This document shows, piece after piece, positions 26,391-35,294 of a stretch of DNA of 64,000 nucleotides. This stretch comes from JBCCGI01 sp039029355 (GTDB lineage Bacteria > Planctomycetota > UBA1135 > GCA-002686595): the NCBI GenBank assembly GCA_039029355.1, contig JBCCGI010000035.1:16203-80202 (forward strand), in the 5' to 3' direction. The position numbers were made by a program, and so were the translations under genes. Under the pieces are notes generated by a model. The model made no database searches, was not told the DNA's origin, and saw nothing but the letters and a program-made list of their open reading frames with translations. Every line of letters starts with the position of its first letter. Positions within the stretch are counted from its first letter, which is position 1.

Positions 26391-27263
26391 TCAGGCGTCC
26401 AGGAACGGGCGCAGCCGCTCGACGAAGCTCTTGGCCGTCGCGTAGCGCTGCTTCTTGTCCGCGAGGCAGCCGGTGACGATGGCGGCCTCGAGCTCGGGAT
26501 CGATGTCTAGCTCGGGCATCCGCTTACGGAGGGACGGCGGCGTCTTGTCGAGCTTGGCCTGGAACACCTCGAGGAACGACGTGCCGTTCCATGGAAGCAA
26601 GCCCGCGATACACTCGAACAGCACCGTCGCGACGTTGTAGATGTCGGACTGCACGTCCGGCGAGTCGCCGCCGAACTGCTCGACCGGCGCGTAATACGGC
26701 GTTCCGATCAGCGCGGTCTTGTCGCCGAGGTCCTTGGCGGTCCACAGGCCCGGGGTGATGCCGCCGTCCACCAGCACAGCCTGGGCGTCGCCGCCCTCGC
26801 CGGAGATGTGAATCGTGTACGGCTTGATGTCGCCGTGAACGAGGCCGTGGGCGTGGATCTCGACCAAGCCCTCCAAGAGCTGCACCCCGAAGCGCACCGC
26901 GTCCTCGAGCGGCAAGTGCTTGCGCGAGTTCAGCACGGCCCGCAGCGAGTCGCCGCTGGGGAAGTCCGAAACCAGGACCAACGTCGCATCGCCCAGCGCG
27001 AGGATGTCGCGCACCCGCAGGACCGCGGCCGACTCCACGCGCTTCCACGGATTCCAGGACGCCGAGAAGTCGTGAATCTGTGCGTCGCCGTCGAAGAGGG
27101 CGCCGGGGAACAGCTGCATCTCGCAGCGCTCGTCGGACTCGGTGTCGCGGACCTCGAACGCGGTCGAAAGGCCACCCTGCCGGTGCGCGCTGACGACCTC
27201 GTAGCGCCCGCCGACCACCTTCCCGGGTTGGAGGTCGTATACGGTCAGGCTCTCGCTGCTCAT
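26391..27263 (-). CDS. Protein kinase-like protein, probable pseudokinase
   Basis: A 290-residue, single-domain protein with a Hanks-type kinase fold and no membrane segment. The catalytic loop reads HGDIKPYT (143-150) and the metal-binding motif DGG (166-168), so both Asp residues survive, and GTPYYAPVEQ marks the activation segment. Key positions are changed: the ATP-anchoring beta-3 Lys is Gln 50 (CEMQLF), the loop Asn is Thr 150, and the glycine loop is RQGGLSTAF without the last Gly. It is therefore likely a pseudokinase or very weak kinase. The ATG at 27263 is preferred to one 75 bases upstream that would run into the dienelactone hydrolase gene. It lies between that gene and the CoA ligase, 10 and 11 bases away, as a full member of the catabolic operon, which suggests an allosteric or scaffolding role. 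Confidence 0.82.
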   Translation of the reverse strand: MSSESLTVYDLQPGKVVGGRYEVVSAHRQGGLSTAFEVRDTESDERCEMQLFPGALFDGDAQIHDFSASWNPWKRVESAAVLRVRDILALGDATLVLVSDFPSGDSLRAVLNSRKHLPLEDAVRFGVQLLEGLVEIHAHGLVHGDIKPYTIHISGEGGDAQAVLVDGGITPGLWTAKDLGDKTALIGTPYYAPVEQFGGDSPDVQSDIYNVATVLFECIAGLLPWNGTSFLEVFQAKLDKTPPSLRKRMPELDIDPELEAAIVTGCLADKKQRYATAKSFVERLRPFLDA

Positions 27264-27273
27264 GGGAATCGTC

Positions 27274-28044
27274 TTAGTGCTGACGGAGGTGTTCGTCGAG
27301 GAAGGCGAGCGCGCGGTTCCACGCGTCGGAAGCCGCATCCTCGTGGAAGGCCGGTCGCCGGTGGTTATGAAAACCGTGCCCGGCGCCGGGATACGTGAAG
27401 ATAGCGAAGTCCTTGGCGAACTGCGACAGGACGCCGTCGAGGCGCTGCACGTGCTCGGCGGGGATCGAGGCGTCCTCCGCGCCGAAGAGACCGAGGAAGG
27501 GCGCGCCGAGGTTGAGCGCCAGCTCTAGCGGCTGGGTCGGCTTGTTGGCCGACAGCTCGGGGTAGACGATCCGGCCGTAGAAATCGACCACCGCCGAGAC
27601 GCTTCGACTGGCGCAGCCGAGCAGGTACGCGTAGTTGCCGCCCATGCAGAAGCCGAGCGCGCCGAGGCGCTCGTCGTCGACGCCGAAGCGCTCGATCAGC
27701 AGCGCGGCGGCCGCTTCGAGGTCGGCGATCGCGCGGCGGTCCGGCATCGACGCGACGGCGCCGCGGATCTGGTCGGAGTCCCACGTCGGTGCCGGCTCGG
27801 CCTCGGTCGACGCCGGGCCGGGCAGCCCCTCGCGCGAGTAGAGGTCGGGCGCGATGACCGCGTGCCCCGCCGCGGCCAGGCCTTCGGCGACGTCGAGCAC
27901 GTACGCATCGAGGCCGAACACCTCGTGCACCAGCACCACGCCGCTTCGTTCGCCCGGCTCTTCGGCCGAGCCCTGAAGCATCACCGCGCGAACCTCCTCG
28001 CCCGATGCGCCGGGGAAGCGGAGCTCTTCGCGCTCGACGTTCAT
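27274..28044 (-). CDS. Dienelactone hydrolase-family alpha/beta hydrolase
   Basis: A 256-residue dienelactone hydrolase-type protein: VLVHEVFGLD carries the Glu that regulates the nucleophile, GFCMGG the catalytic Cys, FGAEDASIP the Asp region and GHGFHN the His. Family members hydrolyse dienelactone or other small esters and lactones after aromatic ring cleavage. The start is taken as ATG 28044 (a GTG directly precedes it), with GAGGG 5-9 bases upstream. It follows the kynureninase-like gene by 8 bases. A role in cleaving a ring-opened lactone or ester intermediate fits the neighbours. Confidence 0.9.
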   Translation of the reverse strand: MNVEREELRFPGASGEEVRAVMLQGSAEEPGERSGVVLVHEVFGLDAYVLDVAEGLAAAGHAVIAPDLYSREGLPGPASTEAEPAPTWDSDQIRGAVASMPDRRAIADLEAAAALLIERFGVDDERLGALGFCMGGNYAYLLGCASRSVSAVVDFYGRIVYPELSANKPTQPLELALNLGAPFLGLFGAEDASIPAEHVQRLDGVLSQFAKDFAIFTYPGAGHGFHNHRRPAFHEDAASDAWNRALAFLDEHLRQH

Positions 28045-28052
28045 CACCGCCC

Positions 28053-29249
<1,197 letters not shown>

Positions 29250-29304
29250 GGGCGCATTCTAGCGCCGCGGGCCGCCGGTCCGACCCGGGAGGCCGAGTTC
29301 CTCG

Positions 29305-30000
29305 CTAGACCGCCGCTGCGCCCAGCTTAAGCCCGCTCGGGACCTCGAGGCCCAGGGCGTCGGCGGCCGGAAAGGTCAGCCCGCACGACGCGATGAAGGG
29401 CTTGAGGCGGTTGACGAACTCGCCCACCGCGTCGGCCGAGCGACGGCTGCGCAGCGACAGCTCGACGGCGCGCTCGTCGCCCCGCGTGCCCGGGCGCCCG
29501 AAGGCGGGCAGCGCGATCGCGAACCAGCGCTGGAAGAGCTCCTGGGCCCGCGGACGATTGGTGGGCTCGGCGCAGAAGTCGAGGAAGCGCGTAGGCCGCG
29601 GTCGGCTCGACGAGGCGTCGACGTAGGAGCGCGCGATCGCCGCGAACTCGCGCGACGCGCTGTCGACGTAGCCCTCCATCGCGACCTCTTCGGCGAGGTG
29701 GCAGACGTAGTACGCGACGCCGAACTCGAGCCGCGACTCGGGGTAGGGCAGCTCCTCGTTCCGGTCGCGCACGGCCGACTCAAGGTCCTGCCAACCGAGC
29801 TCGCCGTAGAGCACCTGCACCTCGCGGAAGAGCCGCAGCGCGAGGTTCAGGTCCTCGGCGATCTCGGCCTTCGTCTTCAGGTCGGTGATGTACTTGAGGC
29901 AGTGCCCGAGCATGTTGATCGCCATGATCTGGCGGTGGGCCTGGCTCTCCACGATCCGACGGAGGATCGGGCGTGCTTCTTCTTCGATCTGGATGGTCAT
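29305..30000 (-). CDS. Ferritin-like helical protein (PaaA/PaaC-like)
   Basis: A 231-residue, mostly helical protein. The segment RIVESQAHRQIMAINMLGHCLKY-like (about residues 15-37; only the ESQAH core is cited as motif) followed by an IAEDL...FREV helix resembles the carboxylate-bridged di-iron proteins of the phenylacetyl-CoA epoxygenase family. The second-helix ExxH ligand pair typical of active members is not clear (LNLALRLFREV), so metal binding is doubtful and it may be a structural subunit. The ATG at 30000 overlaps the ferredoxin stop in ATGA. Pairing with a ferredoxin in a CoA-thioester operon would suit an oxygenase component. The family call is from pattern resemblance only. Confidence 0.55.
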   Translation of the reverse strand: MTIQIEEEARPILRRIVESQAHRQIMAINMLGHCLKYITDLKTKAEIAEDLNLALRLFREVQVLYGELGWQDLESAVRDRNEELPYPESRLEFGVAYYVCHLAEEVAMEGYVDSASREFAAIARSYVDASSSRPRPTRFLDFCAEPTNRPRAQELFQRWFAIALPAFGRPGTRGDERAVELSLRSRRSADAVGEFVNRLKPFIASCGLTFPAADALGLEVPSGLKLGAAAV

Positions 30001-30368
30001 GAGGCCGAATCTCCGCCGGAGAGCATCCCGCCAGGGTCTCTTCCCGTCAACTTGTCGTCGGGAATGACCAGCCGCGCGACCGGGCGGCCGCCGACGATGT
30101 GCTCTTCGATAATGGTGTCGACGTCGTCGACGGTCACGCCGCCGTACCAGACGCCTTCGGGATAGACGACCAGCGTCACGCCGCGCGCGCACTGGTCGAG
30201 GCAGCCCGCCTTGTTGGGGCGCACGATGCGCTTCAGGCCACGATCGTACAGCTTCTTCTTGAAGGCGGCCGCGACGTCGGCGCCTCCCTTGGATGCACAG
30301 CAGCCGCGCGGATCCGAGGCGTCGCGGCCGTTGATGCAGATGAAGACGTGGTGTTGGAACTTGGCCAT
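29997..30368 (-). CDS. Thioredoxin-like [2Fe-2S] ferredoxin
   Basis: A 123-residue protein with the thioredoxin-like ferredoxin layout: HVFICIN at the start, RGCCASKGG, then GCLDQC (CxxxC), giving the four cysteines that hold a [2Fe-2S] cluster, and YPEGVWYGGV near the end. Such ferredoxins pass single electrons to reductases and oxygenases in the cytosol and are related to the NuoE module. It overlaps the ferritin-like gene by 4 bases and follows the acyl-CoA dehydrogenase gene by 5. The C-terminal ~25 residues after IVGGRP are an extension beyond the core fold. Confidence 0.9.
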   Translation of the reverse strand: MAKFQHHVFICINGRDASDPRGCCASKGGADVAAAFKKKLYDRGLKRIVRPNKAGCLDQCARGVTLVVYPEGVWYGGVTVDDVDTIIEEHIVGGRPVARLVIPDDKLTGRDPGGMLSGGDSAS

Positions 30369-30373
30369 TGGGC

Positions 30374-31525
30374 TCAGGGGCGGTCGAGCACCGCCTTGCC
30401 GATGATCAGCTTCTGGACTTCGCTCGTGCCCTCGTAGATCCGCAGCGCGCGCACCTCGCGATAGAGGCGTTCGACGAGCGTGCCGCGCTTGACGCCCAGG
30501 CCGCCGAAGTGCTGGACGGCGCGGTCGCAGACGTAGCCGGCTGTCTCCGTCGCGAAGAGCTTGGCGCGGGCGACGGCGAGCGGCGCTCCGTCGTCGTCCT
30601 CGTCGGAAAGCGCAGCGGCCTCGTCCGTCAGGAGCTGCGCCGCGCGGAGGCGCGTGTCCATCTCGGCCAGGTCGAAGCGCAGCCCCTGGTTAGCCGCAAG
30701 CGGCTTGCCGAACTGCACGCGCTCGCGCAGCCGCCGTCGCGACTCGTCGAGCGCGCGCCGCGCAAAGCCGCACGCGGCCGCCGCGACCGAGGTCCGGAAG
30801 CGGGCCAGCGTGGCGAGCGCGAGGTCGAGGCCGCGCCCCTCCTCGCCCAGCAGAAAGGCCGCGGGGATCTCGCAGTCCTCGAGCACGACGTCGCCGATGA
30901 GGTGCGGTGCGATCACGTCGAAGGGCGTGACGTCCAGCCCCCACGCATCCCCCGGCACGAAGAACATCGTCAGGCCGTCCTTGTCGCCCGGCTCGCCCGA
31001 CGTGCGCGCGAGTACCGAGTAGAAGTGCGCCAGCGGGACGTTGGAGATGAAGGTCTTGCGGCCGGTCAGGCGCCACCCAGAGGTCGTGCGCTCGGCGCGC
31101 GTCGAGACGTCGGTGAGCGAGGAGCCCGCCTCCGGCTCGGTCAGCGCGAAGGCCGCGATCTGCTGCCCCGCGGCGACGCCGGGCAGGACCTGGGCGCGGA
31201 GCTCCTCGCCGCCGCCGCGCGCGACGGCGTAGGACCCCAGCCCCTGCATCACGAACATCACGTCGAGCATGCCGCTGTGGTAGGCGAGCTCGTCGCGCAC
31301 GGCGCACAGGGCGCGCACCGACACCTGGTCGTCCGGCGCAAGACCGCCGGACTCGGCGCCACCGTCGCGGTGCGGCACGGTCCAACCGAGGAGCTCGGCC
31401 GACGCGAGGGCGGTCAGCGCGCCGCGTGCCTCGTCCTCGAGCTCGTCGATCTGCTCGAGCGCGTCCGCGCTCTCCTCGCCAACGCCCCGCGCGCGGGCGC
31501 GGAGCTGCTCGATCGCCTCGCTCAC
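30374..31525 (-). CDS. Acyl-CoA dehydrogenase family protein
   Basis: A 383-residue acyl-CoA dehydrogenase. FAD and substrate motifs FALTEPEAGSSLTDV and GRKTFISNVP, then RVQFGKPL and HFGGLGV, end with LRIYEGTSEVQK, where the Glu of YEGTSE is the usual catalytic base. These flavoproteins put an alpha-beta double bond into acyl-CoA and pass electrons to an electron-transfer flavoprotein. The start is GTG 31525, overlapping the crotonase stop in GTGA. Together with the crotonase and SDR it gives a beta-oxidation-like series for the ring-opened or reduced aromatic acyl-CoA. Confidence 0.93.
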   Translation of the reverse strand: MSEAIEQLRARARGVGEESADALEQIDELEDEARGALTALASAELLGWTVPHRDGGAESGGLAPDDQVSVRALCAVRDELAYHSGMLDVMFVMQGLGSYAVARGGGEELRAQVLPGVAAGQQIAAFALTEPEAGSSLTDVSTRAERTTSGWRLTGRKTFISNVPLAHFYSVLARTSGEPGDKDGLTMFFVPGDAWGLDVTPFDVIAPHLIGDVVLEDCEIPAAFLLGEEGRGLDLALATLARFRTSVAAAACGFARRALDESRRRLRERVQFGKPLAANQGLRFDLAEMDTRLRAAQLLTDEAAALSDEDDDGAPLAVARAKLFATETAGYVCDRAVQHFGGLGVKRGTLVERLYREVRALRIYEGTSEVQKLIIGKAVLDRP

Positions 31526-32328
31526 CCTCGCGCCCCCGTCGAGCGGAAGTCCGGCTTGCGCTTCTCGCCGAAGGCCTCGAAGGCCTCGCGGTAGTCAGGG
31601 TGCTTCATGCACTCGCCCTGCACCCAGCCCTCGGCCTGCATCGCCTCGCCGAGCGTCATCGACGCCTCTGCGTTCAGCATGCGCTTGGTCACCGCCAGCC
31701 CCATCGACGGTCCGTCGGCCAGGCGGCGGGCCCACTCGGCGGTGGTGGCTTCCAGCTCGTCCTGGGGCACGACGCGGTTGTAGAGCCCGATCTCGTAGGC
31801 GCGGGCGGCGTCGATGAACTCGCCGCCCATCAGCAGCTCGGAGGCGTGCCCCAGCCCCACGATGCGCGGAAGCAACCAGGCCGCCCCCATGTCGGCGCCC
31901 GAGAGCCCGACCTTGGTGAAGAGGAAGGCGATCTTGGCGCTGTCGGCCGCGATGCGTAGATCCGCAGCGATCGCCATCACGGCCCCCGCCCCGCAGGTCG
32001 TCCCGTTGAGCGACGCGACGATCGGCTTCTCCAGCTTGCGCATGTTCTCGATCAGGTCGCAGGTCATGCGCGTGAAGGCGAAGAGCCGCTCCTCGGGCAC
32101 GTCGAACAGTCTGCCGATGATGTCGCGCACGTCGCCGCCGGAGCAGAAGGCGCGCCCGGTGCCGGTCAGCACCACGGCCCGCACGTGGTCGTAGTCCTGC
32201 AGCGCCGCGAAGGCGTCGCGCAGCTCGGCGTACGAGTCGAAGGTGAGGGCGTTGAGGCGGTCGGGGCGGTCGAGCCGGATGGTCGCGACGCCGTCGTCCT
32301 CGGAATAGCGGAAGTGCCGGGGGTTCAT
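31522..32328 (-). CDS. Crotonase-superfamily protein lacking canonical hydratase glutamates
   Basis: A 268-residue crotonase: LDRPDRLNALTF at the start, FCSGGD for the first oxyanion-hole strand, NGTTCGAGAV for the second and a LLPRIVGLGHA helix. Both glutamates used by true enoyl-CoA hydratases seem replaced: GGGCELA reads CGAGAVMA, and the PEINLG segment reads FTKVGL. A GLSGADMG motif just after offers an Asp, as in crotonases that do other chemistry (dehalogenases, ring hydrolases). It is therefore better read as an acyl-CoA lyase, hydrolase or isomerase than as a hydratase. It is the first gene of the 11-gene minus-strand unit; a 190-base gap with a hairpin lies upstream. Confidence 0.88.
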   Translation of the reverse strand: MNPRHFRYSEDDGVATIRLDRPDRLNALTFDSYAELRDAFAALQDYDHVRAVVLTGTGRAFCSGGDVRDIIGRLFDVPEERLFAFTRMTCDLIENMRKLEKPIVASLNGTTCGAGAVMAIAADLRIAADSAKIAFLFTKVGLSGADMGAAWLLPRIVGLGHASELLMGGEFIDAARAYEIGLYNRVVPQDELEATTAEWARRLADGPSMGLAVTKRMLNAEASMTLGEAMQAEGWVQGECMKHPDYREAFEAFGEKRKPDFRSTGARG

Positions 32329-32458
32329 TAGGGCGGGTAGGTTAGCGTCTGGGCCGAAAGGGGCAAAACCGGGCCCGAATCGGGCCGCAATCGCCCCGGT
32401 GAGGCGGCGGCAGGCGCGCCGGGGAGCAGCCTCGGTGGCACCGCGGCTCGCTTGCTAG

Positions 32459-32494
32459 CCGGCTCTATCGAGTCGGCTCAGTCGATCGAGCCGG
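32459..32494. repeat. Inverted repeat / hairpin between RidA-like and crotonase genes
   Basis: CCGGCTC-T-ATCGA at 32459-32471 pairs with TCGAT-C-GAGCCGG at 32482-32494 (7 + 5 bp with one central mismatch), loop 32472-32481. It lies 25 bases past the RidA-like stop on the minus strand, in the 190-base gap 32329-32518, which otherwise shows no gene. There is no T-run after it, so it could be a terminator-like fold, an attenuator or a protein-binding site for the downstream 11-gene unit. Confidence 0.5.
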
Positions 32495-32518
32495 CGCCTA
32501 TCAAGCGCGAGCCCCGGC

Positions 32519-32935
32519 CTAGCGCTCGGGCAGGACCGCGGTCGCCTCGATCTCGACCAGCGCGCCCGGCTCGAGCAGGTCGGCCACCTGCACCAGCGCC
32601 ATCGCCGGGTAGTGCCGCCCCATCACGTCGCGGTAGGCGGCGCCGATCTCCTTCAGCCGCTCGACATAGGCGCGCTTGTCGACCACGTAGACGGTGAGGC
32701 GCACCACGTGCTCCGGCCAGCCGCCGGCCTCCTTCACGACCGCCGCCACGTTGTCGAGCGCCTGGCGAAACTGGCCGACGAAGTCGCCGGGGGCGACGAG
32801 CTCCTGGTCGGCGTTCCAGGCGATCTGCCCCGCCACGAAGAGCAGCTTGCCGCCGCCCTGCACCAGCATGCCGTTGCTGTAGCCGCGGGCCGGCTTCCAC
32901 CCGGCGGGGTGGACGGGGTCGATGCGCATGCCCAT
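32519..32935 (-). CDS. RidA/YjgF-family protein without the catalytic arginine
   Basis: A 138-residue RidA-family protein: RGYSNGMLV, LLFVAGQIAW, the LDNVAAVVKEAG helix and ALVEIEATAVL. In imine deaminases of the RidA group an Arg sits in a P-x-R-S motif before the last strand; here that segment reads YPAMALVQV, so the residue is Met. Other Rid subfamilies lack it too and often occur in aromatic catabolic operons with unknown or enamine-related functions. The start at 32935 overlaps the SDR stop in TGATG; a second Met lies two codons in. It is coupled to the SDR and may process an amino-containing ring-cleavage intermediate. Confidence 0.88.
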   Translation of the reverse strand: MGMRIDPVHPAGWKPARGYSNGMLVQGGGKLLFVAGQIAWNADQELVAPGDFVGQFRQALDNVAAVVKEAGGWPEHVVRLTVYVVDKRAYVERLKEIGAAYRDVMGRHYPAMALVQVADLLEPGALVEIEATAVLPER

Positions 32936-33729
32936 CAGGCCCTCCGCTGGACCGTGCCGGACCCGTCAAGCTCGAGCAGCACGCCCGAGTAGGACTCGGT
33001 CAACGCCTCCCAGACCGCCCCGGCGCACTGCTGCATCGTGACGAGCTCGCCGCCGGGATTCTGGCCGCGGAACCAGTCGCGCCACTCGGGTTCGCCCTTG
33101 TCGCTACGCTCGGCGTACGAGCGGATGTGGCCGTCGATCATGGGCGAATCGACGTAGTGCGGGCACACCGCGTTGATCGTGACGCCGGTGCCTTCCAGCT
33201 CCTTGGCCACGGCGAGCGTGTACCCCACCACGGCGAACTTCGAGGCGCAGTAGGGCGACATGTTCGCATAGCCGACCAACCCGGCCGACGACGCCATGTT
33301 CACGATCCGGCCGTAGCCGCGCCGCTCCATGTCGGGCAGGAGCGCCTCGATCATGCGGCGCGCGCCGTGGAAGTTGAGGTCGAGCTGGCGCTGGTACACG
33401 TCCTCGCTGCCCTCGCGCGGCTTCAGCACCCGGTGGACCTCCGCCACGCCGGCGTTGTTGACCAGCCAGTCGACCGGACCGATGGCGCTGGAGACCATGC
33501 GGGCCTCCTCCATCGCGCGCTCGACCGAGGCGCCGTCGGTCACGTCGAACGCGAGCGGCCAGGCATGGCCGCCGCCCTTGCGGATGTCCTCGGCGACGGT
33601 CTTGCAGCGCGCCTCGTCGCGGGATGCGATGAGCACGGTCGCGCCTTCGGCGGCGATGCGCCGCGCGACGACCTCGCCGATGCCTCGGCTTCCGCCCGTT
33701 ACGAGGGCGACGTGTTCCCCAGCTACCAT
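32935..33729 (-). CDS. Short-chain dehydrogenase/reductase
   Basis: A 264-residue classical SDR: nucleotide motif TGGSRGIG, NNAG, catalytic Ser in MASSAG and Tyr/Lys in YCASK. Members oxidise or reduce secondary alcohols with NAD(P); in this setting a 3-hydroxyacyl-CoA or alicyclic alcohol dehydrogenase step is likely. The ATG at 33729 lies 26 bases from the divergent OYE-type gene, so the two starts share a very short promoter region (33730-33755) in which no clear -10/-35 is seen. It is followed without a gap by the RidA-like gene. Confidence 0.93.
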   Translation of the reverse strand: MVAGEHVALVTGGSRGIGEVVARRIAAEGATVLIASRDEARCKTVAEDIRKGGGHAWPLAFDVTDGASVERAMEEARMVSSAIGPVDWLVNNAGVAEVHRVLKPREGSEDVYQRQLDLNFHGARRMIEALLPDMERRGYGRIVNMASSAGLVGYANMSPYCASKFAVVGYTLAVAKELEGTGVTINAVCPHYVDSPMIDGHIRSYAERSDKGEPEWRDWFRGQNPGGELVTMQQCAGAVWEALTESYSGVLLELDGSGTVQRRA

Positions 33730-33755
33730 CCCCGTACGGTACTCTCTGCGCGGTC

Positions 33756-35249
33756 ATGTCCGAAGCGAAGAAGACGACGCGCATGCCGATCCCGGCGGCG
33801 CGCTGGCCCGCGCGCGAGGAGGCGCGGTCGAGCCGCTTGTTCTCGCCGCTCCGCGTCGGCGCGTTCGATTCCCGGACACGGACCTGGGTCCCAGCAATGG
33901 TCCCGTGGCGCGCGACCGAGGAGGGCTTCGTCACGCGCGAGGTTCGAGACTGGTATGGCCGCTTCGCCGACGGACGCCCGGGCGTTCTGGTCGTCGAGGC
34001 AACCGGCATCCGGGATGTGCCCAGCGGCCCGCTCCTGCGCATCGGACACGACCGCTTCCTGCCGGGGCTCCGCGAGCTGGTCGAGGTCGTCCGCGAGCGC
34101 TCCGCCGGCGAGACGCGGCTCGTGATCCAGGTGATCGACTTCCTCGCGATCAAGCGGCGGCCGCCAAAGGACAAGTTCGTGCGGCGCTTCCTGACGCTCC
34201 GCGAAGAACACCGCGAGGCCCTGGCGCAGCGCGGCAAGCCCGCGGCGACCGGCGCCGACGAAGAGGTCCGCGAGGCGCTGTTGGCCCTGCCCGAGGAGGA
34301 CCTCCTGGCCGCGCTCTCGCCCCGCGAGCGCGAGGACCTGCAGCGGGGCTATCGCGAGCGCGTCGACGACCTGCACCTCCCCCACGTGCGCGAGCTGCCG
34401 GCCGTGCTCCCCGGGCTCTTCGCCGATGCCTCCGAGCGCGCGGCGGCGGCGGGCTTCGACGGGGTCGAGCTGCACTTCGCGCACGCCTACACGATGGCCT
34501 CGTTCCTGTCGCGCACCAACCACCGCACCGACGGCTACGGCGGTTCGCCCGAGGGGCGCATCCGCCTCCCGCTCGAGGTCGTCGCCGCGGTCCGCGAGCG
34601 CGTGGGCACCGACTACACCGTGGGCTGCCGCTTCCTGGCCGACGAGGTCGTCGAGGGCGGCAGCCGAGTCGAGGACGCCGCCTTCTACGGCGAGCGCCTC
34701 GCCGCCGCCGGGCTCGACTTCCTCTCGCTCTCGAAGGGCGGCAAGTTCGACGACGCCCGCCAGCCGCGGGTCGGCGAGGCCGCCTACCCCTACACCGGCG
34801 AGAGCGGGCACGAGTGCATGCCGACCGTACGGATCGGTGGAGTGGGCCCGTTCGGCCGCAACCTCGGCGCCGCGCGGGTCGTCCGCGAGCGCATCCGCGC
34901 GGCGGGCTACGAGACGCCGATCGTCGCGGCCGGCGGCATCAACTCGTTCGAGCTCGCCGAGGCCGCGCTGGAGCGCGGCGACTGCGACCTCGTCGGCGCC
35001 GCGCGCCAGTCGCTCGCGGACCCCGATTGGTGGCGCAAGATCGAGCTCGGCCGAGGCGAGGAGACGCGCCGCTGCGTCTTCACCAACTACTGCGAGGCGT
35101 TGGACCAAAAGCACGTGCCGGTCACCTGCCAGCTGTGGGACCGCGACTTCGACGCGCCGGATCCGGGCGGCGCCGAGCCGCGCCGCACCCCCGACGGCAA
35201 GCGCCGGCTCGTGGCTCCGCCCTGGTCCGGGGTCGACGAGCGCGGCTAG
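33756..35249 (+). CDS. Old-yellow-enzyme-type NADH:flavin oxidoreductase with degenerate Fe-S site
   Basis: A 497-residue TIM-barrel flavoenzyme. FDGVELHFAHAY holds the two substrate-binding His residues, followed by SRTNHRTDGYGGS, and GGINSFELAE with LVGAARQSLADPDWW forms the FMN phosphate site. The 2,4-dienoyl-CoA reductase subgroup has a CxxC-x3-C Fe-S motif here; this protein reads RCVFTNYC with a later VTC, so one ligand is Thr and the spacing is altered. The protein stops soon after the barrel, with no C-terminal FAD/NAD domain. It diverges from the SDR/RidA pair and may reduce a dearomatised ring or enoyl thioester. An insertion of about 60 residues (near 135-195) is unusual. Confidence 0.88.
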   Translation: MSEAKKTTRMPIPAARWPAREEARSSRLFSPLRVGAFDSRTRTWVPAMVPWRATEEGFVTREVRDWYGRFADGRPGVLVVEATGIRDVPSGPLLRIGHDRFLPGLRELVEVVRERSAGETRLVIQVIDFLAIKRRPPKDKFVRRFLTLREEHREALAQRGKPAATGADEEVREALLALPEEDLLAALSPREREDLQRGYRERVDDLHLPHVRELPAVLPGLFADASERAAAAGFDGVELHFAHAYTMASFLSRTNHRTDGYGGSPEGRIRLPLEVVAAVRERVGTDYTVGCRFLADEVVEGGSRVEDAAFYGERLAAAGLDFLSLSKGGKFDDARQPRVGEAAYPYTGESGHECMPTVRIGGVGPFGRNLGAARVVRERIRAAGYETPIVAAGGINSFELAEAALERGDCDLVGAARQSLADPDWWRKIELGRGEETRRCVFTNYCEALDQKHVPVTCQLWDRDFDAPDPGGAEPRRTPDGKRRLVAPPWSGVDERG

Positions 35250-35294
35250 CGCGGTTTCCGCGTCGGGATCGGGGCGCGGCGCTAGAATTCCGCC

